Below are positions 20,093 through 29,346 of a stretch of DNA of 35,424 nt, in pieces. The DNA is from Candidatus Pacebacteria bacterium CG10_big_fil_rev_8_21_14_0_10_44_54 (GTDB lineage: Bacteria; Patescibacteriota; Microgenomatia; UBA1400; PJMF01): contig PFDI01000020.1 of NCBI GenBank assembly GCA_002772695.1, positions 1 through 35,424 on the forward strand, in the 5' to 3' direction. A program made the translations under genes and the position numbers. Within the stretch, counting starts at the first letter, position 1, and the number at the start of each line of letters is the position of its first letter. The notes beneath the pieces are model-generated. The model saw only the letters and a list, made by a program, of their open reading frames with translations, was not told the origin of the DNA and did not search any database.

Positions 20093-21816
20093 TGGCAAAA
20101 CAACAAACAGCATTCTTGTGGAAAGTTGGCGCACCAGCCGGCCAAGGCGTTATGACGACCGGCTTGTTGTTTAGTAAACTCTGTGCTCAATCCGGCGGTA
20201 ACGTCTTTGACTATGCCGAGTACCCGTCTCTCATCCAGGGTGGTCACAACACGTACGAAGTACTGTGCAGCACTTCGCCTGTGAACAATCGCGCTTGGCA
20301 GGTCGATTACCTAGTTTGTCTCGACAAAGTCACGCTCGAAACCCACGAACATCGATTACGCTCAGGCAGCATTGTTCTGTTTGATCCTGCTGCAGGCAAG
20401 ATTTCTCCTACAGGAGACTACACAATAATCGCACTCCCATTGAAAGAGCTTTTAGCAGAACTCAAAGCAAACAGCATTATGGCTAATATGATTGCTCTCG
20501 GTGCCAGTTGGGCGCTAGTCGGTGGGCAGCGAAAAAAGCTAGAAACTTTAATTGCAGAACAATTTGGCAAAAAAGGTGCTGAAATCGTCAAACTTAATCA
20601 GAATTGTGCCGATCGCGGCTTCGAGACGATAGTAGGTAACACAACGACTACTATAACTTTCCCCTGGCACAAGCCAGAAAAAACTCCCATCGTACTTGGA
20701 GGAAATGACGCATTCTCACTTGCTGCAGCCGCGGCAGACTGCCGTTTCTATGCCTCATATCCGATGACTCCATCCTCTTCTGTTCTGGCCACACTTGCTG
20801 CCTGGCAAAAAATGACCGACATGGTGGTTCGCCACGCCGAAGATGAAGTTGGTGTCGTAAGCGAAGCGCTTGGGGCTTCGTTCGCAGGGGTACGTGCTGC
20901 CGTTGGCACTTCTGGTGGTGGCTTTGCACTCATGACTGAATCCCTCTCGTATGCTGGCATTGGCGAGATTCCGCTCGTGGTATTTTTGAGCCAACGACCA
21001 GGCCCAGCTACTGGCTTACCCACCTGGACCGAGCAAGGCGATTTACTCTTTGCCTGCTACGCTGGTCACGGTGAGTTTCCCAAAATTGTCCTGGCACCTG
21101 GTGATGTGACAGAGATGGTAGTGCTCACCAAACAAGCATTTGATCTGGCAGACATCTACCAAACTCCCGTACTTGTTTTATCTGACAAATTTTTGTCTGA
21201 GTCACGCATGGTGCTGGATAGTGAAGTTGTCGAGCGAGAACTATCTACTCCACCAGAGTACGGCAAGACAATTCGACAAGTAGATGAACTCCCGTACCTG
21301 CGCTACAAAAACACTGATGATGGCATCTCTCCACGACTCATTCCTGGTACACCCGGTACCCATTACCAAGCCAATTCATATGAACACCTCGAGGACAGCC
21401 ACACAACCGAGGATCCAGAAGAGCGCAGCATGCAGGTAGAAAAACGCTTGCGCAAGCAAGCAACCTATCTAAGTAATCACTGGCAAATGCCAAGTATCGA
21501 GGGTTCTCTCGAGAGGGCTGAGTATATTTTTGTCACCTGGGGTTCGAGCAAGCTCGTCGTGTCCCAGGCGCGTGACATGATGGACCAACCGACAGCTCAT
21601 ATTCACTTTACCCACGTCTACCCGATGGACCGAGAAAAAGTCGCAGCATTATTTGCACCAAACAGACACTATGTGTTGGTCGAAAACAACGCTACTGGTC
21701 AGTTTGGGACGCTTCTGCGCAGCGAGGCAGGAGTGGATATCAAACACAGCATTCGCAAGTACGACGGTCGTGCATTTTATAGTGAAGAAATACTCGCAGC
21801 ACTGGAGAGCGCATGA
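20089..21816 (+). CDS. korA: 2-oxoacid:acceptor oxidoreductase, fused gamma/alpha subunits
   Basis: Gamma-type N-terminus (GAPAGQGVMTTGLLFSKL...YPSLIQGGHNTY), then alpha domain (FYASYPMTPSSSVLATLAAW, RHAEDEVGVVSEALGASFAGVRAAVGTSGGGFALMTE). Confidence 0.92.
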   Translation: MMAKQQTAFLWKVGAPAGQGVMTTGLLFSKLCAQSGGNVFDYAEYPSLIQGGHNTYEVLCSTSPVNNRAWQVDYLVCLDKVTLETHEHRLRSGSIVLFDPAAGKISPTGDYTIIALPLKELLAELKANSIMANMIALGASWALVGGQRKKLETLIAEQFGKKGAEIVKLNQNCADRGFETIVGNTTTTITFPWHKPEKTPIVLGGNDAFSLAAAAADCRFYASYPMTPSSSVLATLAAWQKMTDMVVRHAEDEVGVVSEALGASFAGVRAAVGTSGGGFALMTESLSYAGIGEIPLVVFLSQRPGPATGLPTWTEQGDLLFACYAGHGEFPKIVLAPGDVTEMVVLTKQAFDLADIYQTPVLVLSDKFLSESRMVLDSEVVERELSTPPEYGKTIRQVDELPYLRYKNTDDGISPRLIPGTPGTHYQANSYEHLEDSHTTEDPEERSMQVEKRLRKQATYLSNHWQMPSIEGSLERAEYIFVTWGSSKLVVSQARDMMDQPTAHIHFTHVYPMDREKVAALFAPNRHYVLVENNATGQFGTLLRSEAGVDIKHSIRKYDGRAFYSEEILAALESA

Positions 21817-22676
21817 TGGATATCAACCCAAGTTCACTCGACTTCACTGGCTACACCCCTACTTGGTGTGCGGGTTGCGGCAACTGGGGTATCGGCAAAG
21901 GCATCGAGCTTGCCCTCAAAAAGCAGCAGCTCTCCCCCGACAGAGTGATCATGCTGTTCGACATTGGCTGCTCTGGCAACATGAATGACTTCATCAACGC
22001 GTACGCCATGCATACGCTCCATGGGCGCGCGCTCGCGACAGCTGTCGGCGTCAAAATTGCCAATCATAAACTACCCGTCCTCGTGACCGGTGGCGATGGC
22101 GCACTCTACGGCGAAGGTGGCAACCACTTCCTGCACGCCTGCCGCGGCAACCATGATTTGACAGTTATTGTCCACGACAACAGCGTGTACGGCCTGACAA
22201 CTGGGCAAGTTTCTCCGACTGCGAGTAAGGGTAAAAAATCTAGATCTACACCAAGCGGTATTATCGAACAACCCGTCAACCCACTTCTTCTGGCACTAAC
22301 ACAAGGCGCAACGTTCGTAGCACAAGGCTTCACCGCCCAACTACCACAACTAGCCGAGCTCATCACCGCAGGCATGCAGCACAAAGGCCTCTCAATAATT
22401 AATGTGCTACAACCATGTGTGACCTTTAACAAAGAAAACACCTACGCCTACTACATTAAAAACACCTACAAACTACCAGAAGATCACGACAAAAGTAATT
22501 TTTCCCAGGCTTTGGAACAGGCCCAGTCGGTATTTAAGGAGCGCTTTCCGCTTGGGATTTTGTACGAAACTACTCGACCAACGTATCAGGATGAGCTGCC
22601 GCAGTTGGCTAGTGAGGCGTTGGCAGAGCGTGGGCGGTTTGAAAAGTCAGTGAGTCTGCTCGACAATTTTAAATAG
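21813..22676 (+). CDS. korB: 2-oxoacid:acceptor oxidoreductase, beta subunit
   Basis: TPTWCAGCGNWGIGKGIE, DIGCSGN, TPP motif GDGALYGEGGNHFLHACRGNHDLTVIVHDN, LQPCVTFN. Confidence 0.94.
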   Translation: MMDINPSSLDFTGYTPTWCAGCGNWGIGKGIELALKKQQLSPDRVIMLFDIGCSGNMNDFINAYAMHTLHGRALATAVGVKIANHKLPVLVTGGDGALYGEGGNHFLHACRGNHDLTVIVHDNSVYGLTTGQVSPTASKGKKSRSTPSGIIEQPVNPLLLALTQGATFVAQGFTAQLPQLAELITAGMQHKGLSIINVLQPCVTFNKENTYAYYIKNTYKLPEDHDKSNFSQALEQAQSVFKERFPLGILYETTRPTYQDELPQLASEALAERGRFEKSVSLLDNFK

Positions 22677-22684
22677 TGAAAAAA

Positions 22685-23020
22685 CTAGAACGCGACTTTA
22701 TCTCTTGCTAAATTTGTTACAACTTCCTTATCTACTGCTGCAAGAGCCAGAATTGCAACCGAAAAATGTTTGAGTAAGGTGTCAAAAGCTCGTTGTAAAT
22801 TCCTGTAATCAGAAAAATCAATTCCAGATTTGTGTATCACAGAATCACGAACTCTTCTAACGCTTGTCGCCTGGACTTCTTCAATTAGAGACGGGTCTAC
22901 TTCGTAAACATCTAGCAATAAAATACAAGTCGCTAGAAGCGCATGATTTTCAAAAGTTGAAATCTCCAAGCATCTACTTGTAAATTGGAACGCTCTATAA
23001 CTTTCAATACCTGTCAGCAC
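22685..23020 (-). CDS. hypothetical protein
   Basis: 111-aa ORF without a clear ATG start. Confidence 0.35.
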   Translation of the reverse strand: MLTGIESYRAFQFTSRCLEISTFENHALLATCILLLDVYEVDPSLIEEVQATSVRRVRDSVIHKSGIDFSDYRNLQRAFDTLLKHFSVAILALAAVDKEVVTNLARDKVAF

Positions 23021-23043
23021 TACAAGCTCCGATCTAGGCAGAA

Positions 23044-24357
23044 CTAATCCGCCAAATTTTCGGTTATTGTAGCATCCTGTTGAACCGCCGGTTGAACACT
23101 AAAATCCGGCACAAATTCCTGGTGTGTAATCAACCCGTCAACCAACGACCGCGTCCCCTTCACCCCCAACCAATTGAAAAACTCGCCCATGCGCCACTCG
23201 ATCGCCTGACTAATTTGCTCTGCGACACCTGTCGGCAATTCCCACAACTCTCGTTTAAACGTACCCCATGCACGCTTACGCTCTCGATACACAAGCTGCG
23301 CGTCGCTCATACCCTCTTTGCGCTCCGAAGCTCGCTTTTCAAAAATCCACTCTGCGAATTTTTCTGTTAATTCTTGCGGAAACGCTGGATGGTCAAAGAC
23401 AAGGTTTTGAATGCCAGTCGCCAAATGAACTTCAACCGCCTTGACTTCTGGCAACATCGCAAACGCCTCATCGGGCAATGTCGACGCACCGTGCTGCACC
23501 GTGCCAGCCAAACCAAATCGCGAGCGAATATACTGGGTTAATTCGTTATGTAAATTAAAATCTACCGTCATTTTTGCCAGACTGCCATCGACATTTACAA
23601 CACCGCCGTGTTCTGTACCAGTCTGAATGCTCAGCTTACGCAAGCCAGGTACTTGCGACAAAAACACTTCGCACTCTTGCTTGGTAGAGTTAGTGCCACC
23701 AATGTGACCAAGCTCGCCGCCAACTGAAATCTCAATGCCAGACTCAAGCGAGCGAATGTATGACACCAACTCATTGGTATAGCGAATATTTGGAATCTGT
23801 TGTTCTGCAACCGACTGCTTTTCTAGATCAACTAGGGTCGACATATCGATATCAATATTGAGCATGCCAGCCGCTAGCGAAGAATCAATCAGCGCTTTGA
23901 TCGTACCTATCTCACCCGCCACTGGGATGCCAGAACTAGTCGCCTTTGCCTGGTAGTGATCGCCCTGAATAAACACCGGACCGCTCCATCCAGCCAACAG
24001 TGCACCGGCCAAAACCAGCGGAACATACATGTTCGGTGGTTGCTTGGTGTAACCCATCTCGGAGCGTGCGAGCTCAAAAATAAAAGCGCCAACATCTCCC
24101 TCCCGGGCAGCGCGAAAAATTGCTGCTGCTATCTCCATCGTGAGACCTCGTACATTTACGGCCGGAACACTCAGCTTCTGTGCGACTCTGCCTGCTGCAA
24201 TAGCTTGGTAGAATTCAGCAATCGAGGACAAGCGAATATTTGCGGCTGTTGCAGCTGCATAAATCTGTTTACTTGCGATCTGTTGTTCATTTAGATTGCC
24301 AAGCAACACTTGTTCAGCTAGAGATTTAATTTGTCGGTCAGAAATTGTTTGCGTCAT
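23044..24357 (-). CDS. class II fructose-bisphosphate aldolase-like protein
   Basis: VFIQGDHYQ, NIDIDMSTLV, ISVGGELGHIGG, QTGTEHGGV, VQHGASTLPDEAFAMLPEVKAVEVHLATGIQN resemble class II aldolase motifs; unusually long at 437 aa. Confidence 0.75.
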   Translation of the reverse strand: MTQTISDRQIKSLAEQVLLGNLNEQQIASKQIYAAATAANIRLSSIAEFYQAIAAGRVAQKLSVPAVNVRGLTMEIAAAIFRAAREGDVGAFIFELARSEMGYTKQPPNMYVPLVLAGALLAGWSGPVFIQGDHYQAKATSSGIPVAGEIGTIKALIDSSLAAGMLNIDIDMSTLVDLEKQSVAEQQIPNIRYTNELVSYIRSLESGIEISVGGELGHIGGTNSTKQECEVFLSQVPGLRKLSIQTGTEHGGVVNVDGSLAKMTVDFNLHNELTQYIRSRFGLAGTVQHGASTLPDEAFAMLPEVKAVEVHLATGIQNLVFDHPAFPQELTEKFAEWIFEKRASERKEGMSDAQLVYRERKRAWGTFKRELWELPTGVAEQISQAIEWRMGEFFNWLGVKGTRSLVDGLITHQEFVPDFSVQPAVQQDATITENLAD

Positions 24358-24419
24358 AAAACAATCTTACTTGAAACGTAGTTGTTTTGCACCCATCCCC
24401 AGTCGTACAATGAATGCTA

Positions 24420-24881
24420 ATGCTCATCCACGAAATCTATCACAAGGATCCTGTTACTATCAGAGATGACGTTACTATTCGTGACGCCCTCAACACTATC
24501 CTCCATAAACGCATTAATGGTCTGGTAGTAACCGACAAAAACAACAAGGTCATCGGAGTGCTCGCCATCCAAGATATCGCCGGTGCTACTATTCCAACAC
24601 AGTTCAAAAAAAATATCCATATGGCGGCAGCTATGTATCGCAAGGGCTTTTTCTCCGAAAGTTGCATCGCTATTCAAGATGAGCCAGTTAGTAAGTACAT
24701 GCGAAAAAACTTCGTCTCAGTCAACTTACAAGACAACATCATGGCGGTTACCGCCGATTTTTTGCAAAATGACTTGTACATTGTACCGGTGATTGAAGCT
24801 GGTGAGCTCGTCGGTGTCATCACGCGCAGTGAGATAAAAAAAGCCCTCGCCTATGGTATGAAAATCAAAGGATACTCCTAG
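24420..24881 (+). CDS. CBS-domain pair protein
   Basis: DVTIRDALNTILHKRINGLVVTDKNNKVIGVLAIQDI and VNLQDNIMAVTADFLQNDLYIVPVIEAGELVGVITRSEI. Confidence 0.88.
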   Translation: MLIHEIYHKDPVTIRDDVTIRDALNTILHKRINGLVVTDKNNKVIGVLAIQDIAGATIPTQFKKNIHMAAAMYRKGFFSESCIAIQDEPVSKYMRKNFVSVNLQDNIMAVTADFLQNDLYIVPVIEAGELVGVITRSEIKKALAYGMKIKGYS

Positions 24882-24899
24882 CACAAAACGCACCTTGCC

Positions 24900-26228
24900 A
24901 TGCCCAATCTCGGACTCACCTTCTTCTCACTCCTCTCGCTTCTTGTTTTGTCTGTCGTGTATTTTTTTCTCATTAGCGAGAAGTTAAATAAAGTTATCGT
25001 CTCGATGCTTGGCGCAGTTTTTCTCATTTTTATGCAGGTGTTTCGTAGCTTGACCCACACCTCACAAGAAAATGCCTTTTTGTTTATTAGTCACAACCTC
25101 GATGTGTTGTTCTTCGTCATCGGTATGATGATTCTAGTAGGCATCATCCGCGACTCTGGCTTGTTTGAAGCGATTGCTATCTGGTTAGTCAAAAGAGTCC
25201 GCGGCAATCCACGCCTGCTTCTCATTTCACTTGGTTACCTAACGCTCGTTATGACGATGCTCTTTTCAAACATTCCTACCATATTAATCATGGTGCCAAT
25301 CATTCTTATTCTCATTCGCTCTCTCAAGTTACCCTATCTGCCCTACCTCTTTACCATTGTGATGATGGCAAACATTGGCGGTGCCATGACACCAATCTCA
25401 GATCCGACAACTTACTACCAAGCCAAAACAGTTGGCTTAGGATTTTTTGAGGTCTTGAGTAACTCAGGTGTAATCGTCCTTTTGCTCTCGGTTGTTTCAC
25501 TTATCTATACGCTTTGGTTTTTTCGTAAACCACTGGCAGCGATCAAGGTGTCTCGCTCCGCAGTCGCCCTCTATAAACCAAGTTCTGCCTTGGGCAATCG
25601 CCGCGTCCTCTACCGCGGCACCCCAATCCTAGCACTAGCCATTCTCCTCATGATGAGCAAAGAATGGATCAAAACAAACACAGGCATCACGCTCGACAAT
25701 GCCTCAGTCACACTGGGGGCAGCCTTTCTCTGTATGCTACTGTTTCATCGTGAGCCAAAAAAAGTTTTTCGCGACCTGATCGACTGGGAAATTATTTTTT
25801 TCTTCATGGGTTTATTTGTTGTTGTTGGCGCACTTGAGTTTACCAACGTTATTGAGCTACTCGCACATGGACTAGTCAAACTTTCTCATGGCAGCATGGC
25901 TCTGCTTACACTCCTGATAGCGACTGGCTCTGCCTTGCTCTCGACTTTTATCGATAATGTGCCGTACAACATTACTATGGTTGGCGCTATCCAAGCTATG
26001 GAAAAATCTGGCATTGCGGTGTACCCGCTCTGGTGGGCGCTCAATCTCGGCACGAGCATTGGCGGCGCAGGCTCGCCGATCGCGGCGGCTTGTAATGTAA
26101 TCGCTTTTGGCCAAGCAGAAAAAGAAGGCTACAAAACGGGCTTCGTGCAGTACCTCCAACTGGCACTGCCACTCGTGATCATTAATAGTCTCGTGGCGTT
26201 TGGGATTTTGTGGTTGCGGTTTTTATAA
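24900..26228 (+). CDS. ArsB/NhaD-type permease
   Basis: MTMLFSNIPTILIMVPI, GGAMTPISDPTTYYQAK, STFIDNVPYNITMV, SIGGAGSPIAAACNVIA. Confidence 0.88.
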   Translation: MPNLGLTFFSLLSLLVLSVVYFFLISEKLNKVIVSMLGAVFLIFMQVFRSLTHTSQENAFLFISHNLDVLFFVIGMMILVGIIRDSGLFEAIAIWLVKRVRGNPRLLLISLGYLTLVMTMLFSNIPTILIMVPIILILIRSLKLPYLPYLFTIVMMANIGGAMTPISDPTTYYQAKTVGLGFFEVLSNSGVIVLLLSVVSLIYTLWFFRKPLAAIKVSRSAVALYKPSSALGNRRVLYRGTPILALAILLMMSKEWIKTNTGITLDNASVTLGAAFLCMLLFHREPKKVFRDLIDWEIIFFFMGLFVVVGALEFTNVIELLAHGLVKLSHGSMALLTLLIATGSALLSTFIDNVPYNITMVGAIQAMEKSGIAVYPLWWALNLGTSIGGAGSPIAAACNVIAFGQAEKEGYKTGFVQYLQLALPLVIINSLVAFGILWLRFL

Positions 26229-28634
26229 GACACTCGTTTGCAAGTGATAAAACGGCTCACGACCCTTATATCTATTGATTGTCAAAGCGATAATTTTTTC
26301 TAAAAAATCTCCATACTGTTTGCCCTGGATCGCAAAAACCCTCGGCAGACAATCGCTACGATTTATCGACGGATTTGGATTGAGTTCGAGCACAAATGGG
26401 TTTCCCTGGGCATCCACCTTAATCTCCACCCTACCGTAATCGTGAGCGTCGAGTATATTATATGTGTCCAAAGCTATTTCAGAAATCAACGACAGTAGTT
26501 TTCTACTGACTTTTTGCGGTGGTTCTTGTATTACTAGATTGTCTTTGTAAACCTTGTTTTCTGCAAACTTGGCATCAAACGGATAGATATGCCAGTATCC
26601 TTTTGGCAACTTGGAGAAAATGGTACGAGACAATGGTAAGACTTCCAAATCTTCCGACGTATTGCCGATTATCGACACATCATACTCGTCACCCGCTATA
26701 TACTCTTCTACCAATGCTGGACGACCAAGTCCGACAACCACTCGCTCTAGTTGTTGCTTAAGCTGCTCTTTATTCTCGACCACAGAGTCATTATCGATAC
26801 CAATAGAATTATCTGTGTTAGCTGGTTTGACGATCAGCGGAAATCGCAAGTCATCATTGATTTCATCTGATAGTTCATAGATGTAGTCCCATTTTGGCGT
26901 GGGAATAGAGTGATAGCTCAATAATTTCTTGACACGAATTTTATCAATACAAAGACCCAATGTAAGCGGATTAGATCCCGTATATGGTAGCTTCATCGCA
27001 TCGAGAATCGCTGCAGCATGCGGCTCCAACAAGCTAGACTCATGTATTCGCTCGCAAACATTAAATACCAAATCAATGCCCCTTGTCTGCAAGGTGCGGA
27101 TTGCTTGCGATAAATTATTAAAATCAATATACGTTGTCATGTAACTTCGAGACTGCAATTCTTTCTGTATATTTTGTCCAACACTAGCCAGTTCTTCCTC
27201 AACTGCGCCAGTTCCGCCAGCAAACGAGTTGCACGCTACACCAATGTGTAGTTTTCGCTGGTCCTTCAGCGACATGCGACGAATGCGATCAATCTTTGCA
27301 GAATGAGCTGCTCCACTTCTGAGTGATGCACTCGCAAAACGCGTGGCACGAGATGTTTTTCCCAAGGTAGAGCCACCATCAAATGGTACTACGTCATACT
27401 CAACTGACTTGCGAGCCATTTTTAAGTTTTCTTGTGCATCAGAAAAATTATCACCAGAAACGGTAATGTAGCCCAAGTAATCATACCCATCAGGAGGGAC
27501 AAAAACTGACTCGCCAATTTCTTTGCCAAAGTAGAACTGCTCGATCGGCAACTCCTTTAGTCTTGCTTCGTCGATGCGAATTGAAGTGAGGACACCAGAT
27601 TGTTTAGTATGCAGGGCTTCTGTCATCACCTGCTTTTTTGGTGTCAAATCATATCTAGTCGGTATGTACTCACCAAGCGCAATAGCTACACCAGATTCAA
27701 TTAAGTCGACTCCATACACCTGTTTGCTCGATATATAGATTTCATCTGCCCCCATGCGCAAGTTACACTCAAGCGGCACCGGACCAGACTTAGTTATTTT
27801 TGCCTCAAAATGAATGGTACCAAACTGTAAACCCAAGTGTTCCAATACTTCACTGGCCATACGAATCAGCGTCTGTTGTGCATCGTCTGGCAAGCTACTC
27901 GGCATTGCGTGAGTAGTCTCAAGAAAAAATGGCTCAGCAGTACCATAATTATCAGCAACAACAGCGTACTTCACCCTTCCATTCTGAACCAACATATCAA
28001 TGTCAACTTCGTCTCCATCTATGTACTCCTCCACCATGATGTCGACTCCATCATAAAACTGAGAATCTAACTCGGGAGTAGCAGTTTTGAGAACATATTC
28101 ATATGTCTCACGTAATTCATCAGGAGTATTTGCCTTAACTACCAAAATACTACCACCACCCCAAGCTGGCTTGACAACTACAGGAAAAGAAAGCTCATGT
28201 ATAGCTTGCTCAAGATCTTTCTGCGAAGTGAGTTTAAGATACTTGGGCGAAGCAATGCCATGCTTTTGACAAAATGTTCGAAATTCAAATTTGTTGCGTG
28301 CAATTTTGGCAACCAAGACAGAAAAACCTATTAATTTCATTTTTTCAGCAATCTTGCTTGTTAAAACAACATCGTTTTCCCAAAAATTATAAATCCCATC
28401 AATTTTGTTTGTTTTGCAGTAGGCCTCTACCTGAGCCACCCTCCTATCGTGCTGCGACATATCTCCCAGTATCCAATCAGCTGCATAAGGAGCTGCCCAA
28501 TTTTTTTCCCCATTTACGATCACAAGCGCAAGACCAAGCTTATGGAGTTTTTGCAGGATAAAGCGCTTGATTGGACCACCGGTACCAACAATTAACAGTG
28601 TTTTACCTCGAAAAATTGGTGCAAAATTTTGCAT
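26223..28634 (-). CDS. double ATP-grasp domain protein (C-terminal half D-Ala-D-Ala ligase-like)
   Basis: First ATP-grasp: FPVVVKPAWGGGSILVVKA, VEEYIDGDEVDIDM, ECNLRMGADEIY. Second: YTGSNPLTLGLCIDKIRVKKLLSYHSIPTP, FPLIVKPANTDNSIGID, VEEYIAGDEYDVSIIG, VEIKVDAQGNPFVLELNPNPSI. Confidence 0.88.
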   Translation of the reverse strand: MQNFAPIFRGKTLLIVGTGGPIKRFILQKLHKLGLALVIVNGEKNWAAPYAADWILGDMSQHDRRVAQVEAYCKTNKIDGIYNFWENDVVLTSKIAEKMKLIGFSVLVAKIARNKFEFRTFCQKHGIASPKYLKLTSQKDLEQAIHELSFPVVVKPAWGGGSILVVKANTPDELRETYEYVLKTATPELDSQFYDGVDIMVEEYIDGDEVDIDMLVQNGRVKYAVVADNYGTAEPFFLETTHAMPSSLPDDAQQTLIRMASEVLEHLGLQFGTIHFEAKITKSGPVPLECNLRMGADEIYISSKQVYGVDLIESGVAIALGEYIPTRYDLTPKKQVMTEALHTKQSGVLTSIRIDEARLKELPIEQFYFGKEIGESVFVPPDGYDYLGYITVSGDNFSDAQENLKMARKSVEYDVVPFDGGSTLGKTSRATRFASASLRSGAAHSAKIDRIRRMSLKDQRKLHIGVACNSFAGGTGAVEEELASVGQNIQKELQSRSYMTTYIDFNNLSQAIRTLQTRGIDLVFNVCERIHESSLLEPHAAAILDAMKLPYTGSNPLTLGLCIDKIRVKKLLSYHSIPTPKWDYIYELSDEINDDLRFPLIVKPANTDNSIGIDNDSVVENKEQLKQQLERVVVGLGRPALVEEYIAGDEYDVSIIGNTSEDLEVLPLSRTIFSKLPKGYWHIYPFDAKFAENKVYKDNLVIQEPPQKVSRKLLSLISEIALDTYNILDAHDYGRVEIKVDAQGNPFVLELNPNPSINRSDCLPRVFAIQGKQYGDFLEKIIALTINRYKGREPFYHLQTSVL

Positions 28635-28859
28635 ACTTGTATGCAGAAATTATACGCTTTCTACACAAAACACAATTGGTAGGAATCCGGCACTAGTAAT
28701 TGCCTTGACTAACTGTATAATTCCACTCTAGAGTTATAAATTCTTTTTATTCATATTTTAAACATTCCCCTATATAGTCCTTGACCGTGAACCGTACCTT
28801 TTCTTTCTCTCGCCATTTATCCTGTAGTACTAGTAGTAATTCTCCAGAAAGGGGAAAAT

Positions 28860-29264
28860 ATGTCTGATCAATACGATCAACAAGAAAACAAGGCAAAGTT
28901 GTTTATCGGCAACTTACCTTGGAGCGTCACCGAGGATCAGCTCAGAGAGCTGCTCTCACAATATGGTGAACTCAAAGCGGATGGTGGCATCGCCATTATT
29001 ACCGACCATATGTCCGGTAGACCAAAAGGCTTTGCTTTTGCAGAGTTTACAACCGCAGAGGCAGCAGCAGCCGCAGTCGAAGGACTCAATGGCTTCGAAC
29101 TCGAAGGCCGCGCACTCGTTGTCAACATTGCTCGACCTCGTGCTCCACGCCCAGCAGGTGGTGGATACGGTGGCGGTGGTGGCTACAATCGCGATAACCG
29201 CGGTGGTGGTGGCTACAACAATCGCGACAATCGCGGTGGTGGTGGCTACGGCCGAGACCGATAA
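28860..29264 (+). CDS. RRM-type RNA-binding protein with Gly-rich RGG-like tail
   Basis: RNP motifs LFIGNLPW and KGFAFAEF; tail of (N)RDNRGGGGY units; Shine-Dalgarno-like AAAGGGG upstream. Confidence 0.93.
   Translation: MSDQYDQQENKAKLFIGNLPWSVTEDQLRELLSQYGELKADGGIAIITDHMSGRPKGFAFAEFTTAEAAAAAVEGLNGFELEGRALVVNIARPRAPRPAGGGYGGGGGYNRDNRGGGGYNNRDNRGGGGYGRDR
29157..29262 (+). repeat. in-gene tandem repeats encoding GGGGYN(N)RDNRG
   Basis: Repeated cgcgataaccgcggtggtggtggctac / cgcgacaatcgcggtggtggtggctac units. Confidence 0.8.
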
Positions 29265-29290
29265 ACCTTTTCACTGAGTGAATCTAATAA

Positions 29291-29319
29291 AAAAACCCCC
29301 GCCATCGGCGGGGGTTTTT
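29291..29319. terminator. bidirectional intrinsic terminator
   Basis: AAAAACCCCCGCC-ATC-GGCGGGGGTTTTT: 8-bp GC stem, 3-nt loop, A tract and T tract, between two convergent genes. Confidence 0.92.
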
Positions 29320-29346
29320 GGTTAGTATCTGTAACTAGGCAAAGAA

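Noticed and set aside
28700-28721. TTGACT/TATAAT promoter upstream of the RRM gene
   Set aside because: TTGACT and TATAAT are only 5 nt apart, so they cannot form one sigma70 promoter; no confident promoter assigned.
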